Of a stretch of DNA of 64,000 bases, positions 1 through 12,160 are shown piece after piece. The notes below the pieces were generated by a model. The model had not been told where the DNA came from. It saw only the letters and a program-made list of their open reading frames with translations, and made no database searches. Made by a program: the position numbers and the translations under genes. Origin of the DNA: Laetiporus sulphureus 93-53 (Eukaryota; Basidiomycota; Agaricomycetes; Polyporales; Laetiporaceae); the NCBI RefSeq assembly GCF_001632365.1, contig NW_024468554.1:277648-341647 (forward strand). The letters are read 5' to 3'. Every line of letters starts with the position of its first letter. The first letter of the stretch is position 1.

Positions 1-1398
1 GCACATATTCAGGCAATGTACGATCAGCTGGAGGCTCTTTGGCGTAGGCTCGGCGTGAAAGAGGCTGAGATGGACGGATTCGTCGAGACTCAGCGAGGCA
101 GCACGGAGACAACTGTCAAGGCGTACGAGGATGAACTGGAGCGGATGCTCGAGCTGAAGCGTGAACGGATGAGTACGTTTGTGGAGAACGCGAGGGAAGA
201 GATCGTCAAGCTGTGGGATGAGTTGATGATTGGAGACGAAGAGCGGGCGGACTTTGCTCCATTTGCAGACGGTGAGTACTGTATTGCAACATTTCTTGAG
301 CGTTTTCGAACGACCTGGCCACAGATGAGCACACAGAAGAGCTTCTCTCGATACACGAAGAGGAGATCGACAGGCTTAAGGAAGAACGCAAGCTGAAGGG
401 ACCACTGCTCACGAGCATCAAGAGATACTTGGACATTTGCGAGGACGAGAAGGAACTTGCTGCTGCAGCAAGTGACCAGAGCCGGCTGCTAGGTCGTGGG
501 CCTCGGGACCCAGGACGTCTCCTGCGCGAAGAGAAGATGCGCAAGCGGGTGTCGAAGGAGAAGCCACGGGTCAGCCAGCTCTTTGTCTCGAGTGCATTCT
601 TAACATTGAACGTATCTCATTAATTAGCTTGAACAAGACCTTCTGACATCGATACCAGCATGGGAGGAAGCGACAGGCCGCGTCTTCCTCGTGCATGGCC
701 AGAGGATGTTGCAAACTCTGAGCGAGGCAGTGAGTGCGAACGACAAGGAGAACAACAAGCGAGTGAAGACGCCAACGGGCCTCAATGGCTCGGCTCCTCC
801 GCGGGTCAAGACGCCATCCAATGCTCATGCATCTCATCAGTTTGTTCCGGGCAAGAGTACCATCTCCGCAACACCGGCAAATCGTCCCGTCACGCGTTCC
901 ACGTCAGCCTCTCAGTCCGTGCCTGCTAAACGCGCTTCAAGGCTAGGCGAGGCCACTGCGACGCACAGTAACGTGCCACAACGTTCGGGAAGCAGATCGA
1001 CGAGTGGGAATACAGCGACGTCCACCTCAAAGGTCGCTGCGAAGACACCGATCGCGTCGTCCCTTCCACGCGCGACACCGGGAGGAATGTCCACATCGAA
1101 GCTCAGCAGGCTTCGCAATCCTCCTAGCCACGGCAGAATGGGGCCCGCGCGCACGCAGCACGCATATAACTATCATCCGTATAAGCAGCCCAAAGGCCGA
1201 GCGGCGATGCATGTTGCGGGTGGGGACAAGACGTATGGTGCTGCTGCGATGGCGAAGAAGGCAGCGAGGGCGCGGCGCGAGAGCTTCAAGCCGCGGCCGA
1301 GTGTGGACGACAAGTGGGATAGGGCAGTGGGGAGCAGTCAGGGCCGGTGGGCCGCTCTGGCGAGCGCTACGTTGAAGGAGGAGGATGAGGACTGCTGA
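1..1398 (+). CDS. ase1: PRC1/Ase1/MAP65 microtubule-bundling protein, 5'-truncated
   Basis: Antiparallel microtubule cross-linker of the spindle midzone and cytokinesis. The window starts inside the gene. Exons <1-271, 325-569 and 628-1398 join in frame to 428 residues of the central and C-terminal parts. The joins restore family-typical runs such as DEHTEELLSIHEEE and LEQDLLTSIPAWEEATGR, which fixes both introns (272-324 and 570-627). The first two exons form a charged spectrin-like coiled coil. The rest is a basic, Ser/Thr/Pro-rich tail, as expected for the microtubule-binding and Cdk-regulated end of Ase1. The next gene lies 476 nt downstream on the same strand. The N-terminal dimerisation rod is outside the window. 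Confidence 0.9.
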
Positions 1399-1874
1399 TC
1401 GTTTCATATCTTGTTCGCGTTAACTTTTGCCTTACTCGACGAGCCCAGAGAAACTCGCCATTTTTTGTACATTATTCGCCGACGTTGTTAGTGTGATGCG
1501 ATATTTGCTTCATCTTTTGTGCGACTCGCTGGACTCTGCGAATGGCCCCTCTCTGTGCTGAGACCTTGTGAGAAGGTTGCTCATGGTTAATAAATAGCTG
1601 ATGTATAGACTGTTCGAAAGCTGCGTTCCCCAGCGGAGGCAGTGAGGACAGCCTCACGACGGGCGCGCGCGACCAGCCAACGTGCGCGGAAGAATTCCTA
1701 AAAAGATAAAGCCGCCACCGCTGGCACCTACCCCACATTGCTCTCTACCGCTACTCTGCGCATCATCTTTCCTGTCTTTTCCTCTTTTCCTCTGCTCCTT
1801 CCACAACCTAGAGATCTATAGCTTACTATACGGACTATTCTTCCCAATCTCGCGACTCTTAGTTCATCATCAAT
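1399..1874. other. Intergenic, pyrimidine-rich GNA1 promoter
   Basis: Holds the ase1 3' end and the GNA1 upstream region. Positions about 1735-1860 are strongly C/T-rich on the + strand, a common core-promoter feature of basidiomycete housekeeping genes. No clear TATA box and no ORF of note. Confidence 0.5.
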
Positions 1875-2604
1875 ATGCCGTTCACCCCGGATTCGCAGCT
1901 CGACCTGCTCTTCCCTGCTGAGTTCATACCGGACGACATAAGGACGGCTTTGCCGTCAGATCTCCACGTACGTTTTGCAGGTCTTCACCTACAGCTCTTG
2001 TGGGTATTGAAGGGTAGGGCAGTTGCGTCCCTTGGCCTCAACAGACTACAGACGTGGACACCTATCCGTTCTCTCAGTCCTGACGGTTGTGACCGACCCC
2101 GGCGAGGAGGCGTGGGTTGCGCAATTCAACGCACTTCGCGCGGCAGCGCGCACGTACTACTCCATCGTCATGGTCGACAAGGCCTCCGATGGCATCGTCG
2201 CTGTTGGCACGGTGTTCATTGAGCGCAAGTTCCTGCGCGGCCTTGGCAGCGTTGGGCATATCGAGGACATTGCTGTGGACAAGTCACAGCAGGGAAAGAA
2301 GCTGGGTTTACGGATAATTCAAGCTCTCACCGGTATCAGTGAGAACAGCGGGTGCTACAAGACCATCTTAAACTGCAGTGATAGCAACATCCGTGCGTGG
2401 CTTATTTGCTGTTCTGCTACTGGTCACTCATCCTTTTTCCTCACAGCCTTTTATCAGAAGTGCGGATATGTGAAGAAGGAGAACGAGATGGTGCGCATAG
2501 CCTTTTTACCCGCTCAATACAATCTGGTCATCGCAACTGCTGATCGATGCTTACTGCAGGCTAAGTACGCGCCCGAAGATCAGCCACGGCCTCCGAGGCT
2601 GTGA
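1875..2604 (+). CDS. GNA1: Glucosamine 6-phosphate N-acetyltransferase
   Basis: Acetylates glucosamine-6-phosphate with acetyl-CoA in UDP-GlcNAc synthesis, which feeds chitin, N-glycans and GPI anchors. Exons 1875-1967, 2023-2392, 2447-2490 and 2560-2604 give 183 aa, a usual length for fungal GNA1. The GNAT core is complete: VGHIEDIAVDKSQQGKKLG carries the acetyl-CoA pyrophosphate loop (QQGKKLG) and is followed by LNCSDSN. Joining exons 2 and 3 creates PFYQKCGY, the conserved C-terminal strand, which confirms that splice. The start is the first ATG after a pyrimidine-rich leader. A soluble cytoplasmic enzyme is expected. Confidence 0.95.
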
Positions 2605-3505
2605 GGGCCTTATGATATCTCTGCGTCGATCCGGTTCACACGGGCCATTGCTATGGGACTTGATGGATGATATACCTATTATTGCGTAGTGAACGCTGAT
2701 TCGGCCTATTTGTAATAACCGGTTCGGAAGCACATTCATGGATCGGGGACATGGAAGTGAGACTGCAGCGCATTCAATCTTCTGCAGTGTTGATGGTATG
2801 GGTAACGGCGCTCAGGCCTCTCATGCTTCGGTGTTCATGGTTTTGCCCACTCTTGCTGCGAACCGTGCTGCCCTGATACTTTCGATTTTCAGTTGAGGCG
2901 AGACCTGTTGCATACCATGAGCAAAGGACCGTGGTAGGTTTCATGCGATTGATGCTTCCGCGATGGCGTTTGAAACTAATTATTTGTAGCATCCATAGAA
3001 TCTGGACGGTGGTCAATCGTTTACATTGACGCAGTCTTTATCGTTCTTGTAGCCTTTGTGCCAGCGACATCAAAGTTTCGTCTAAGGCAAGTCGGTCGTC
3101 TTATGATTTCTGTGCACACAGCCTTCCGAGCTCCACGATGATCTCCCTTGTGGCGTCAGGTTCGCTGATGAAACCATCATGTGAAAGCTGGCTATGCACG
3201 GTCGGAAGCTCGATGATCTGCGGCATGTGGCCTCTTGCATACGTTTCCTTGCCGCCGGCCGGCCGTGATGTGCTATCTCGATGATTCGTTTCGCTGCGAT
3301 GGGACATGTGCACACTCTATGCAACATCATTCAGACGTTATGGCGATAGCGGTGGAGATCTCAAAGTCATCTTAGAAGAGGTGTTAGCCCAGCTGGCCTA
3401 TGCGTGGTCATTCATCAGACCGCATCAATACGTTGCCCTCTTATATGCTGACGGAATGGATAATGAGTACAATGACTCTGGCTCTCGCTCGTTGCTAGTC
3501 TCGAT
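2605..3505. other. Intergenic, no gene seen
   Basis: Nine hundred bases with only short, unsupported ORFs on both strands. It holds the GNA1 3' end and the promoter of the following DUF6533 gene. Confidence 0.4.
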
Positions 3506-5245
3506 ATGTCGTCAACGCTGACACCTGAAGAATTACTCCTGAATTTGTTGGATTAGTGAGTGTTGTCTCATGCAGCACTGTCCCGCTGCTAAATAACACT
3601 TTCAAGCATTGGATCAAACTATTGTCTCACAGCAGTCGCGGGTGAGTGGTTTGCTGGCACGTGCGTGTTCGGGTCTTCTCTCATTGTCTGCCAATAGTTA
3701 TCCTACTATACGACTACATGCTTACTATCGATCAAGAGATACGATACGTCTGGAACAGCCGACTGTCCGTTGCGAAAGTCTTCTTCTACCTGAATCGGTT
3801 CACCATGCTGGGTTTCGCTCTCATGTCCATCAATGAAGTTCTTCCTCGCACATTGCCAATTGTACGCTTAACATTCTCCCCGGCCTGTCTCTTGTACTGA
3901 CTTGTGCCACCTTTAGAGGTTTGTCAATCATCGCTCCCTCATGAAGCTCGAAGATGACATATTTTCAGCTGCAAGTTTGTGCCAATTCTATGGGAATGCT
4001 TCGCGATGTTATCAATGTTCATGTGGGCGGGTATGAAAACTGCTGATGCTGGTGTACCGAATCTCACTCTCGATATCCACAAGCATTCTCAGCACTCCGT
4101 GTTTATGCCACCAGCGATCGTTCGTGGACGTTAGCTGCTCTGACTCTGACGATCGGTCTAGTACCCTTTTTCACGAACGTGGTACGATGATTCCTTCTCG
4201 CTCACTTAATGGAATGGAGACACCATATCAGCTGATGGTGTATGCAGCTCGGCTTTGCGAGATCGTCGTCGTCCCTCTTCAGCGTGGGATCAATGTCGTT
4301 TTGCACCACACTTAGTTCAATTTCAGCGACGGACAGCGTGATGTGGGTGCATGCATGCTGCTACTCTGATGGCGTTTGCTTACCTGCTTGCTTCACGCAG
4401 AAGTAATAGAAGCGTCTGCATACTATCCACCTCCATTGCTAAATATGTCCTCATCATTATAGTGCTCATTGTCACGCGAGTGTCTGCAGTTGTATCGGAT
4501 ACCATTGTCATAGGTGTGGCGTGGCGCCGCTTGCGTGCAACACGTAGAATTAGGTTACTGTCTCCGGCATCTTCGCTTTCCCAGTTGCTACTAAGGGATG
4601 GTAAGTCAATGCGATGACGCTTCCTGCACGTCAGTTGCTCATGAATTGTGCTCTGAACAGGATCTCTATACTTCGTGTATGTGGATGACAACTTTATTAT
4701 TGAATACGGCTGTGACCTTCGGAAATCTTAGAGCACTGCTAGTACTGAACATTGCTCAGCTCGGGGTCTTGTCTGGGACGGTATGTGTCGTCAATGTCAG
4801 TGGGTTGACTAACCAAGCGAGCCAAGGCCTAGCGTTTTTATTTCGATCAGATGGTCTACCTCGTAGATGCGTTAGTATCAGCTCTTTGGAGTGCGCTCCG
4901 CAGCTAACGTGGTTCATTAGTCTTACGTTGATCATCATATCGCAATTACTGCTCGACATGCACAAGCTCCGACTTTCCGCTGATGAGTCTTTTTCGAGTG
5001 AAAACGATCCGTCGGAACATACGGGAGATGTCCAGCAAACGTTTTCTCAACTGTCCACATTCATACCAATGGATACTTGTATGTACCGTCCTGATGAGCA
5101 GATTGCCGCTGAAGTCATACTTGCAGATTGCTCTTCGACCGCCTCACTCGACAGGCTTAGTCAACATGAACGGTCGATCAATGCCAGTGAAAGCGGCATG
5201 ATCAATCTCGATGCGAGAGACCTCGAGACAACAGACCTTTGTTAA
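3506..5245 (+). CDS. DUF6533-type multi-pass membrane protein, copy A
   Basis: Intron-rich gene of a large basidiomycete family of predicted seven-helix membrane proteins of unknown function. Recognisable exons: 3506-3555, 3607-3641 and 3698-3861, giving the family signature YDYMLTIDQEIRYVW. Then an exon with the FSALRVYATSDRSW run and an SLVPF-like helix (about 4090-4180). Then the VSDTIVIGVAWRRLRATRR helix/basic loop ending LLLRDG (about 4440-4600). Last come ALLVLNIAQLGVLSG and a final helix, SLTLIIISQLLLDMHKLRL, with a polar tail to the stop at 5245. The joint between 3861 and the exon reading CKFVPILWECF (about 3970) is unresolved. A close paralogue lies inverted at 31.5-33.2 kb. Confidence 0.75.
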
Positions 5246-7081
5246 GCAACTCTAACCTACCCTGCTTGACATTATCGTATACGTGCGTTGTTGTGTGTTC
5301 TGCTTTCCAGCGTTTCCTTTCAAATCTGATGTTGTCCTTTCTCAAGAAACATAGATCTATAATTCAAGGCTGCGTTTTTTGATGGGCGAAGTGTGCTGGA
5401 AAACTATGCTTGTATACAATACACATATTTTTGGCTAATTGACACATATTGAACTGCGTGACCTCGTCGTCCTTGTTATTTTAGGCCACACCGACCCAAA
5501 AATGATAGGTTGTCACAGCCAGAGAAAATCGAAGAAAATCCAAATATTCATAAGTAAAGACAGAGAGATTAGTGTGGGGACAGCGATGGCGGATGGGGGC
5601 AGCAATGCGTGCCATTGCACCGTGAGGCAGAAGCCTTAATTTTCTTTACCTTATATTATGTTAAATCACTTAGGTCTGGCTAAGTTCAGTTAGATCTCAG
5701 GACTTAGCCAGATGTACGTAGGACAGAACGTCCGCTTCGAGAGCCATAGAGCCTGCGGTGAACAGCTTCAGTTGGCGACCCTTGATTGGCTTGCTTAATA
5801 AGGAGATGCGCGCGGCGGCGAGCACGTGATGCTTTTCGGTTATTACTGCACGCATCTTCGCGTGCGAACGTTGACGACATGATTACTGTTGCCCGACGCT
5901 AGTAATCCTCAAAGCTATCGCCAGCCTGCTCGCCCGGTCACCTTCTGCACAGCACTTCCTATCAGACAATATCGGCTGTTCTTGGTTCCGAAGAGGAACT
6001 CACTGTGTAGATGCTATAATACTATCGATGTTCAAGACCTATCGTTCCGTTCACTATCCGATCCTTCCAACGCTGCAAGAGCTCATAGGGTATGATGGGG
6101 GCTCTATACTCGTCGATGATAACCCTGAATGCTGGCCATGTGTGCGCGCCCTCAGGTTGACAGACTCATGTTCCCATCGCTATCAAAACAATATCGCCTC
6201 AATCGTCTCAATCGTCTCCGGCCTTAGAAATACTTATCATGTCGGAACTCTTCAAACATGAACGACAAAAACGGGGATTCATGCGCATGAATTCCTCAGC
6301 TTGCGATTCGGGAACCCATGTCAGCGAGGATGATGGTAACTGTCCATCATCTCATCGCGGGGCTGTGATGGTGAGCACACTGGCAGTCTCCGTGATCGCC
6401 TCATGCCAATTTCTGATCCGCTCTGCTGTCGAGTTTCATGATAGGTCTGTCACGGACGAGGACCCACAGCTGTCCTGTGACTGACGTCGTTCAAGACTTG
6501 CTCTTCTGGGCGCTTGTCTCAGTAGACGGCGGAGGAGCTCTCTCCGAGGGCCTTCAGTGCTGTCAGAGGGATGCATGAAGAACATGACGTCATCTAGACA
6601 TTTGGGAAGCGCAGTGAGCAGACCTCGTTTGTTCTTCTTGGTTTGCCTTTGCCTTCTTCATGAATGTGGTGAAAATTGACTTATTTTTCTTACAGGAGAA
6701 GATGATGCCAGCTGCGCAATGACTTCGAAGACAGTATTATGCAGAGGATTTCTCGAAGGCGGCATGGAGGCAGAAGTCGCAAATCTGGAACTTGTGGAAA
6801 TTATTCGTGCATGATGGTGACGCGGAATACCTCATCGCGTTCTCACAAGCACCCTGCGATAGAAGGTCGTGCATTGACAAAGAGATGGGAAGGTATATCA
6901 TTATCTAGAAACGCATGCTCTAACGTAGGTATCTCCACAAATGTACGCTAATATCAATCAGCGCAAGGTAGAACAAATCATACACAAACACATCCCTAGC
7001 GAAGAAACGACGTCTTCAACGCAATACATGATTGATGATGGTTCATAAAAGCACATAGGTATTTCGTGTTGATCTCACATC
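5246..7081. other. Gene-poor tract, no convincing gene
   Basis: Contains a short hairpin (5675-5711, listed separately) and several 60-80 codon ORFs without recognisable domains, such as 6239-6484 (+). It includes the DUF6533-A 3' flank and ends at the stop of the minus-strand membrane protein gene. Confidence 0.35.
5675..5711. repeat. Short inverted repeat (hairpin)
   Basis: TCTGGCTAAGTTCAG at 5675-5689 is followed after about 6 nt by an almost exact reverse complement, ending CTTAGCCAGA at 5711. Arms are about 15 bp with one or two mismatches. It could be a small transposon end, a transcript hairpin or the DUF6533-A 3' end. Nothing nearby decides among these. Confidence 0.6.
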
Positions 7082-7831
7082 TCATGCTCTGAAGGCCGGT
7101 CCGAAGCCGCTCGCGCGAGGCGCGTATCGGCCGTGCATCTGCCAGAACAGCGCACGGTTCACGATGGCGTATACTGCGGTGATGAAGAGCAAGAAGAGCA
7201 GCATTGCCCACCCCAGCCACGCGAATGCGACGAGGGCCGTGAGAAGCCGACACGCTTCGTACTCATGGCACCAGCCAAGCTCGCCCCACATTGTCTGCGC
7301 ATTGTGGAGGCATGTCAGCGTCAATGCAATGTGAGAATGGGCATGTCGGTGACGTACAGAGGCGATCGCCGCTCCGACGAGCCAGAGGAGGAAAAGGATG
7401 AAGAGTCCGATCATCTCCCCTAGGAAACTGGACAGGATGCCGTATTCGAACCCCCACCTTGGGTACAATATGTGTAGCCTGCAACCAGAGGCAATCATGT
7501 CAGAACGCTGCAATCGCCGTTTAGCGCAAGCTAGAGGCTAACGTACGCAAATAGCGACCACAGGAGAGAGAGACATGATGATGCCAGCAACTCGGCCACA
7601 ATGGGATCGTAGAAATCAACGCCGTTGTTCAGCGGGTCGCCAAGCGGTAGATGGGTTGTATATTGTAGACGAGCCGCAGTAAGGCCAATCAGTACGATAG
7701 AGAACAGGAACTGTACGAAAACCTCGCGCGTGAGTCTTGCATGCCGGATCCCAACGCCAGACTTATTCACTGACCAAGATCACATAGAAGACGATACGGA
7801 CACCATTGATCGTTCCAATCCCGAACGGCAT
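7082..7831 (-). CDS. Four-TM MARVEL-like membrane protein
   Basis: Exons read downward: 7831-7775, 7710-7547, 7478-7358 and 7294-7082, giving 184 aa. Helix 1 is near the N-terminus (VRIVFYVILFLFSIVLIGL). Helix 2 follows the DFYDPIVAELLASSC run, helix 3 is IGLFILFLLWLVGAAIAS and helix 4 is AWLGWAMLLFLLFITAVYA. The tail is short and hydrophilic. This four-helix layout with a Trp/Cys-containing loop before helix 4 matches basidiomycete MARVEL-domain proteins of unknown role at the plasma membrane. The third intron (63 nt) is in frame, so the reading frame stays open through it. Its GT-AG borders and the absence of hydrophobic structure argue that it is spliced. The exon 2 donor may be one base off. 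Confidence 0.75.
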
Positions 7832-9555
7832 TGTAGATATGTGCTGAGCGTTCGTGAGGGTTCAGAGATGTGCTAGGAGGGGACGAGGACGATACTGTGA
7901 TATGCACCGATCCATTGGCGCATTCTCATATTTATAGTGGCAGCAGTACAATGATGCTGTGGTGCTGCCCTGACTCCGGCAACGTGTTCTCCTGCACAAA
8001 TGAGTGCGCAAGCAGCCAAATACAGCGACCGGTTCATCGCACGAAGCCCAGCGCCCAACTCCGCGCCTAATGCGGCTCATTGTTCTGGACCTCATATAAC
8101 GCTGCACCGCCATAGTTGCATGCCGTTGCCTCGCGCGCACCCTAGGATGAGCTCGTAGCTTCCGCGTTCAATCTCCGGCAGCATGTGAGAATACAAAGAC
8201 GGGTTCGAGTGGTTCTTGCAGCGCCTCGCTGCTGGCGACCGCATTGACGAAGAGCACTCACTGCCACTCAGTCGACTGACGTCAAAGTGAGTTGAGGCCA
8301 TCTTATGTGTACTGCATGCTCAGGAGTCAGTACATGAAGCTGAGGTTTGTTGTGTCGAAGGCGTTGCGTGTGCAATGCCTCGGAGGTAAGGGCTATTATT
8401 ATGTACTAGTAGCGTACTAAGACCCCACTGCCGGGAAGGAGTAAAGTACCGATGGCTGTGCGTCAACACTGGCAGTCGACAAATAGAACCCTGTTCATGA
8501 GGTTTGCGATGATGACACGTACGATTAAGAATAGTCCCTCAGGCATGCTAAGATTAGCAGGCGCAGAGTTAGACCTGCCATATGCGTGCAAGGGGCGCCC
8601 CACGCAAGGCCCCATTGCAAGTTATGACGATGAACTTACGTCGGACTTCCGCGGCACCGAGACATGTCCAGTCTTTCTCATGGAACGCACGTTTGAGAAC
8701 CGAGAAGTTCGTTGCAATACGCGGAACATTCCCTGTTCAGTGGGCCCCAATTGAACTTTCCTAAGATTAATCACCGCTTTCATCGGTGTGGCAGTCTTAT
8801 ACTCATAAAAAAGGCAAATATTGTACTTTCTGCGTAGAGACTGGATGATCGACAGCCAGGAAAGAGAGTTGATCGCCGGGCTGTGATTGTAAGTAATGGC
8901 AACCTTATGTAAAACGTGTACAACAAATGAAACGCGGCATCACCGTGACAGAGCAGTATTCATCCCGGATTCCTAGGTTGTCGAGGCTGGGCTATCGAAC
9001 TTCACAGTTTGCATTAGGCAGTCGCCCTGTCCTCCCTGTGAGTAATCATGCACTACGGTCGGACAAAAATGTCCCTCGCACACTCGATCACGCCAATAAA
9101 TGCTGTTGGAAGGAGCCGGTTTCCGGGCTCTTCTGGTATTGAGCGCGCTTAACGCGTCGGGAGGACGAAGGCCGAACGGCGGCTGAAACTCGTCGGAAAG
9201 GTGGTACCCTGAAAAATTAGATGATGCACGTGACGTACGCTCGGCGTAGCTATTTGCTGTATGTACTTAAGCAGCGGACGACTGCGCTGAACGGCAGTCG
9301 TTTGTACACCCTATACGCACTCTAGTCAGGTCCCTGGGGCCCGAATTGGGTCAGCCATCTCGTCTGGCGACTCTGGTTTCGACAAATGCAAAGCACAGCC
9401 AAATGTATACGAACGAAGATAAACCTACAGTACCTATACACCGGTGTGCGATGCGTTTTCTTTTCTATTTTCTCTACAATAGCTATCTCATCTCAAACCT
9501 ATCTCTCGCGCCTTACGTCCTAAGCGCATCTTAAACTTGCAGTCACTTATCTCAA
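7832..9555. other. Intergenic, no gene seen
   Basis: 1.7 kb holding the promoter of the MARVEL-like gene and the 3' flank of PB1 gene A. Short ORFs such as 8452-8754 (+) have no recognisable domains or supporting splice structure. Confidence 0.4.
7927..7938 (-). promoter_or_regulatory. TATA-like box of the MARVEL-like gene
   Basis: On the minus strand CTATAAATA lies about 100 bp upstream of the ATG at 7831, a plausible core promoter. Confidence 0.4.
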
Positions 9556-10638
9556 TCAAAACTCAAAATCGAATCCTCTCAGGCTCTCATGGCCGCCAAA
9601 TACGTTGCCCCACGAGCCCCGTCCCCCGCGCGAGCCACGACCAAAGACGTGCGGCGAGAAGCCACGGAAGCGCGCCTCAGGATCTTTCCACATCTCCGAG
9701 AAACGTGGCGAGCCGTGAGGGCGGAAGCCAGAGCCTCTACCCCTGCCGAAGGATGAATGAACGCCGCGGCGGTTGAAGGACGAATCGTCGCCGATTCGGC
9801 CGCGGTGGTGTGCGCCGGGAGTATGAGGGGGGTGCTCGTCGGGTGTTGGGGACTGCGACGGCGAGCCTGAAGGAGGGCCTTGAGGGTCAGGGCCGTGCGG
9901 CGGCAGAGGATGGGAATACTCACCACCACCCGGTGGGGAGCCGGGAGGAGGGGGCCCGTGATGGCCTGAACGAGAAGGCGCACGGAATTCATCGCCAGGA
10001 TAACCGCGATGAACCCACGCACCTCCTCTGCCCCGGTTCATATAGCCTCCACGTCCGCCATGGTGGCCACGTCCGCGAGTGTAAAAGCGGTCGAAATAGT
10101 GGGCACCGGGCAGCTTGGAATGCATGCCAAAACCACGGCCATGATGACCTTTGTGGTGACCAGAAAAAAAGAACGGCGGAGGGCCGGAGGGACTAAGGAC
10201 GCTGCAGCCAAAAGGACGTTGGGCGTTGTTGCGAACGCCCTCTGCGATCTCAGGGTGCGAGACGATGACAGCAGTGATCGACGCGATGAGCGTAGCAACG
10301 GCACTGGCGAGGGCGACAGTGGGATCGACGTCGCCATCCTCGGACTCCTCATCGCGTATGCGCAGCTCACGGACGTTGAAGCGAATCAACCGCTCCTTAT
10401 TCTCATCGGGAGCGAGGAGGGTGCGGTAGAGGTCCTGCAGCTCCTCGTCAGAGTTCAGCGTAATCTCATCTTCCTCGTTGTCGACATACGAGACGGCGAT
10501 ATCGCGTTGGGGAATGTCGTACAAGGACTCAATGCGGGCGGAGAGCTCAGCCCAGGAGGGTAATTCGGTGAAGACAATCCTGCGGGTGGGACCGCTGGGA
10601 GGGCAAGTAAGCTTTACTTGAAGGTTGTTGGAAGACAT
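9556..10638 (-). CDS. PB1-domain protein with Gly/His/Arg-rich tail, copy A
   Basis: Single-exon ORF of 360 aa. Residues 1-95 form a PB1 domain: an N-terminal beta strand with a basic residue (LQVKLTCPPSG), a helix (SWAELSARIESLYDI) and an acidic OPCA-type motif, YVDNEEDEITLNSDEELQ. PB1 domains pair head-to-tail through such basic and acidic faces. An Asp/Glu linker and a hydrophobic stretch follow (VALASAVATLIASITAVIV, about 112-135). About 200 residues of Gly/His/Arg/Pro-rich low complexity end in an aromatic FDFEF. The function is unknown. A scaffold or phase-separating protein is possible, and no kinase or UBA domain is visible. The paralogue at 29956-31023 shares the whole layout. Confidence 0.85.
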   Translation of the reverse strand: MSSNNLQVKLTCPPSGPTRRIVFTELPSWAELSARIESLYDIPQRDIAVSYVDNEEDEITLNSDEELQDLYRTLLAPDENKERLIRFNVRELRIRDEESEDGDVDPTVALASAVATLIASITAVIVSHPEIAEGVRNNAQRPFGCSVLSPSGPPPFFFSGHHKGHHGRGFGMHSKLPGAHYFDRFYTRGRGHHGGRGGYMNRGRGGAWVHRGYPGDEFRAPSRSGHHGPPPPGSPPGGGEYSHPLPPHGPDPQGPPSGSPSQSPTPDEHPPHTPGAHHRGRIGDDSSFNRRGVHSSFGRGRGSGFRPHGSPRFSEMWKDPEARFRGFSPHVFGRGSRGGRGSWGNVFGGHESLRGFDFEF

Positions 10639-11499
10639 GTTTTGATGGGGGATCGACTGAAAGTGCCCGACTTATATAGCTGAGGGACAGCCTTTCTGGA
10701 GTCACACCGAACGCTGCGCAGGTGGCTATGAGCTTTAGCCAAGACTTGCCATATATAGAAGGAGATACCATAACCGGACGTCACCGACTGCTGCGGCCCC
10801 CTATGCTGACAATGCGGCCTTCTTGCTGACGCGTACGGCGGGCGATGAAGGAGGGCGCACCGCCACAAATGCGTAAGCAACGGCATCGAGAACGACCGAA
10901 AAAAAACGATGGGTGGTTGACTCAAGCCGCCGAGGGCGAGAAATTGAAAGCAACTCGAGAGTCGAGATGACTGAGAAAAAGAACGTAAAGACGGAGGACA
11001 TGAGCCTAGATCAAGCTACCACACGATACCGCTGTAGTTGTAAGCTTCATTCGAAGAACCGGGAGTCCACTGCAGAGTGGACTCACTGCTGAGATGGACG
11101 TTGCGGCGGCATTGCGCGTTTTGTCCGCAGTCACTGGCCAATATCAATACGAAGTATGCTTCTGCTCCGGTAGATTCAAGACAATTGAGTAAGCGAGACA
11201 CCCGTCGGACGTCGCCGATATGCCTGCATTGGGAGTAATCTTTAGGAACATATGACCATAAAAAATGCTCTAAGAGAATGCAAAAGTGATTCACTGAGCT
11301 GAGCTACAGGCAGAGAATGAAGATACGTTACAGTCTCCACCAACATCGAAAAAGGTGCGTTCGGCGTGCGTTCGGCAACACCACATATAATCGGGCCGAA
11401 AAGCAGTGAGCATATCAAGTGATCGCAACGCCCGTGAGGCGTATCAATCTAGTGCTTTGTTGTCAGCAGCTGCCGCTATATGCTATCATTACAACGATT
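10639..11499. other. PB1-A upstream region, no gene seen
   Basis: Apart from the conserved proximal promoter (about 10640-10790), no domain or repeat was recognised up to relic RA. Confidence 0.35.
10672..10679 (-). promoter_or_regulatory. TATA box of PB1 gene A
   Basis: CTATATAA on the minus strand, about 35-40 bp upstream of the ATG at 10638. About 100 bp around it, including TTCGGTGTGACTCCAGAA, is conserved in front of PB1 gene B. This makes it a credible shared core promoter. Confidence 0.7.
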
Positions 11500-12160
11500 G
11501 ACACTCACCTCCAGCACAAAACGCAGTTTCTGATACGAGCATAAAAACTACTGCTTTGTGCGTTATACTCGAAAAGAGCACGAGAGGCATTGAGTTACGA
11601 CGTTTCCAAGGGGAGGACAGCAGTCTGTATCAAGTTTCGCAGACATAGGTTTCCTTGTTGAGGGTCCCGCCTGCGAGCCGGAGCGAAGTGCACTGAAGGA
11701 CGAACGCTGCACGTCAAAACACCGCGCAGTCGCCCTCTCGTTACCTTCTTTCTGTCAATAATATCAGGACCGAAGCCCCGGGAGAACAGGGGATATCACG
11801 ACTGACTCTGCTAGTACCACTCGCATGTAGTCGAGATACATCTGGTACTCGCTCGGGATCGCCGAGGCGCAATAGAGGACGTGTGGCATCCGACGACGCG
11901 TTGCGTTCTCCCAGTCTCACGACGTATTTCAAGCCATCGTCTCGAACCCAAGCCCGTGTCTTCAGACACGTCAGCCTACTCGGGATCCTCAAGACATAGG
12001 CTGAGTTTTCGGTTCGTCGCGCAGTCCATCAGGACAGTGACCATGTTATGGTAGTCCACGGGGACGGGAAAACTCAGACCTTAGCCCGTTCGCGATTGAA
12101 GAGAGCCAAAAATCTCTTGTACGGTGCGATTCGTGCTGCCAGAGCAAGATATATAACACA
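11500..12160 (-). pseudogene. Decayed coding relic RA (paralogue of RB at 23.1-23.8 kb)
   Basis: Read on the minus strand, this tract matches RB on the + strand in several segments. PYKRFLALFNRERAK (about 12125-12085) pairs with PYKRLSSLYLRERAK. LKYVVRLGERN...LGDPERV pairs with LKGVVGLGERS...LGNPERM. An AG|AAAGA(A/G)G splice acceptor is preserved. RNLIQTAVLPLETS...SRALFEYNA pairs with RNSIQTTLVLSEIS...SRALREYNA. RA carries in-frame stops (TAG in the third segment's frame, TAA after LETS) and at least one frameshift, so it is broken. The family was not identified. Similarity at protein level across several indels implies descent from a real gene. Confidence 0.6.

Noticed and set aside
7295..7357. 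Reading through the third intron of the MARVEL-like gene
   Set aside because: The 63-nt segment keeps the frame open but has clean GT-AG borders and encodes a His-rich insert unlike a membrane protein loop.
8452..8754. 100-codon plus-strand ORF
   Set aside because: No domain, no splice partners and no homologous copy in the window.
10009..10563. 184-codon plus-strand ORF
   Set aside because: Antisense to PB1 gene A, with the same artefact at PB1 gene B (29911-30399, minus).
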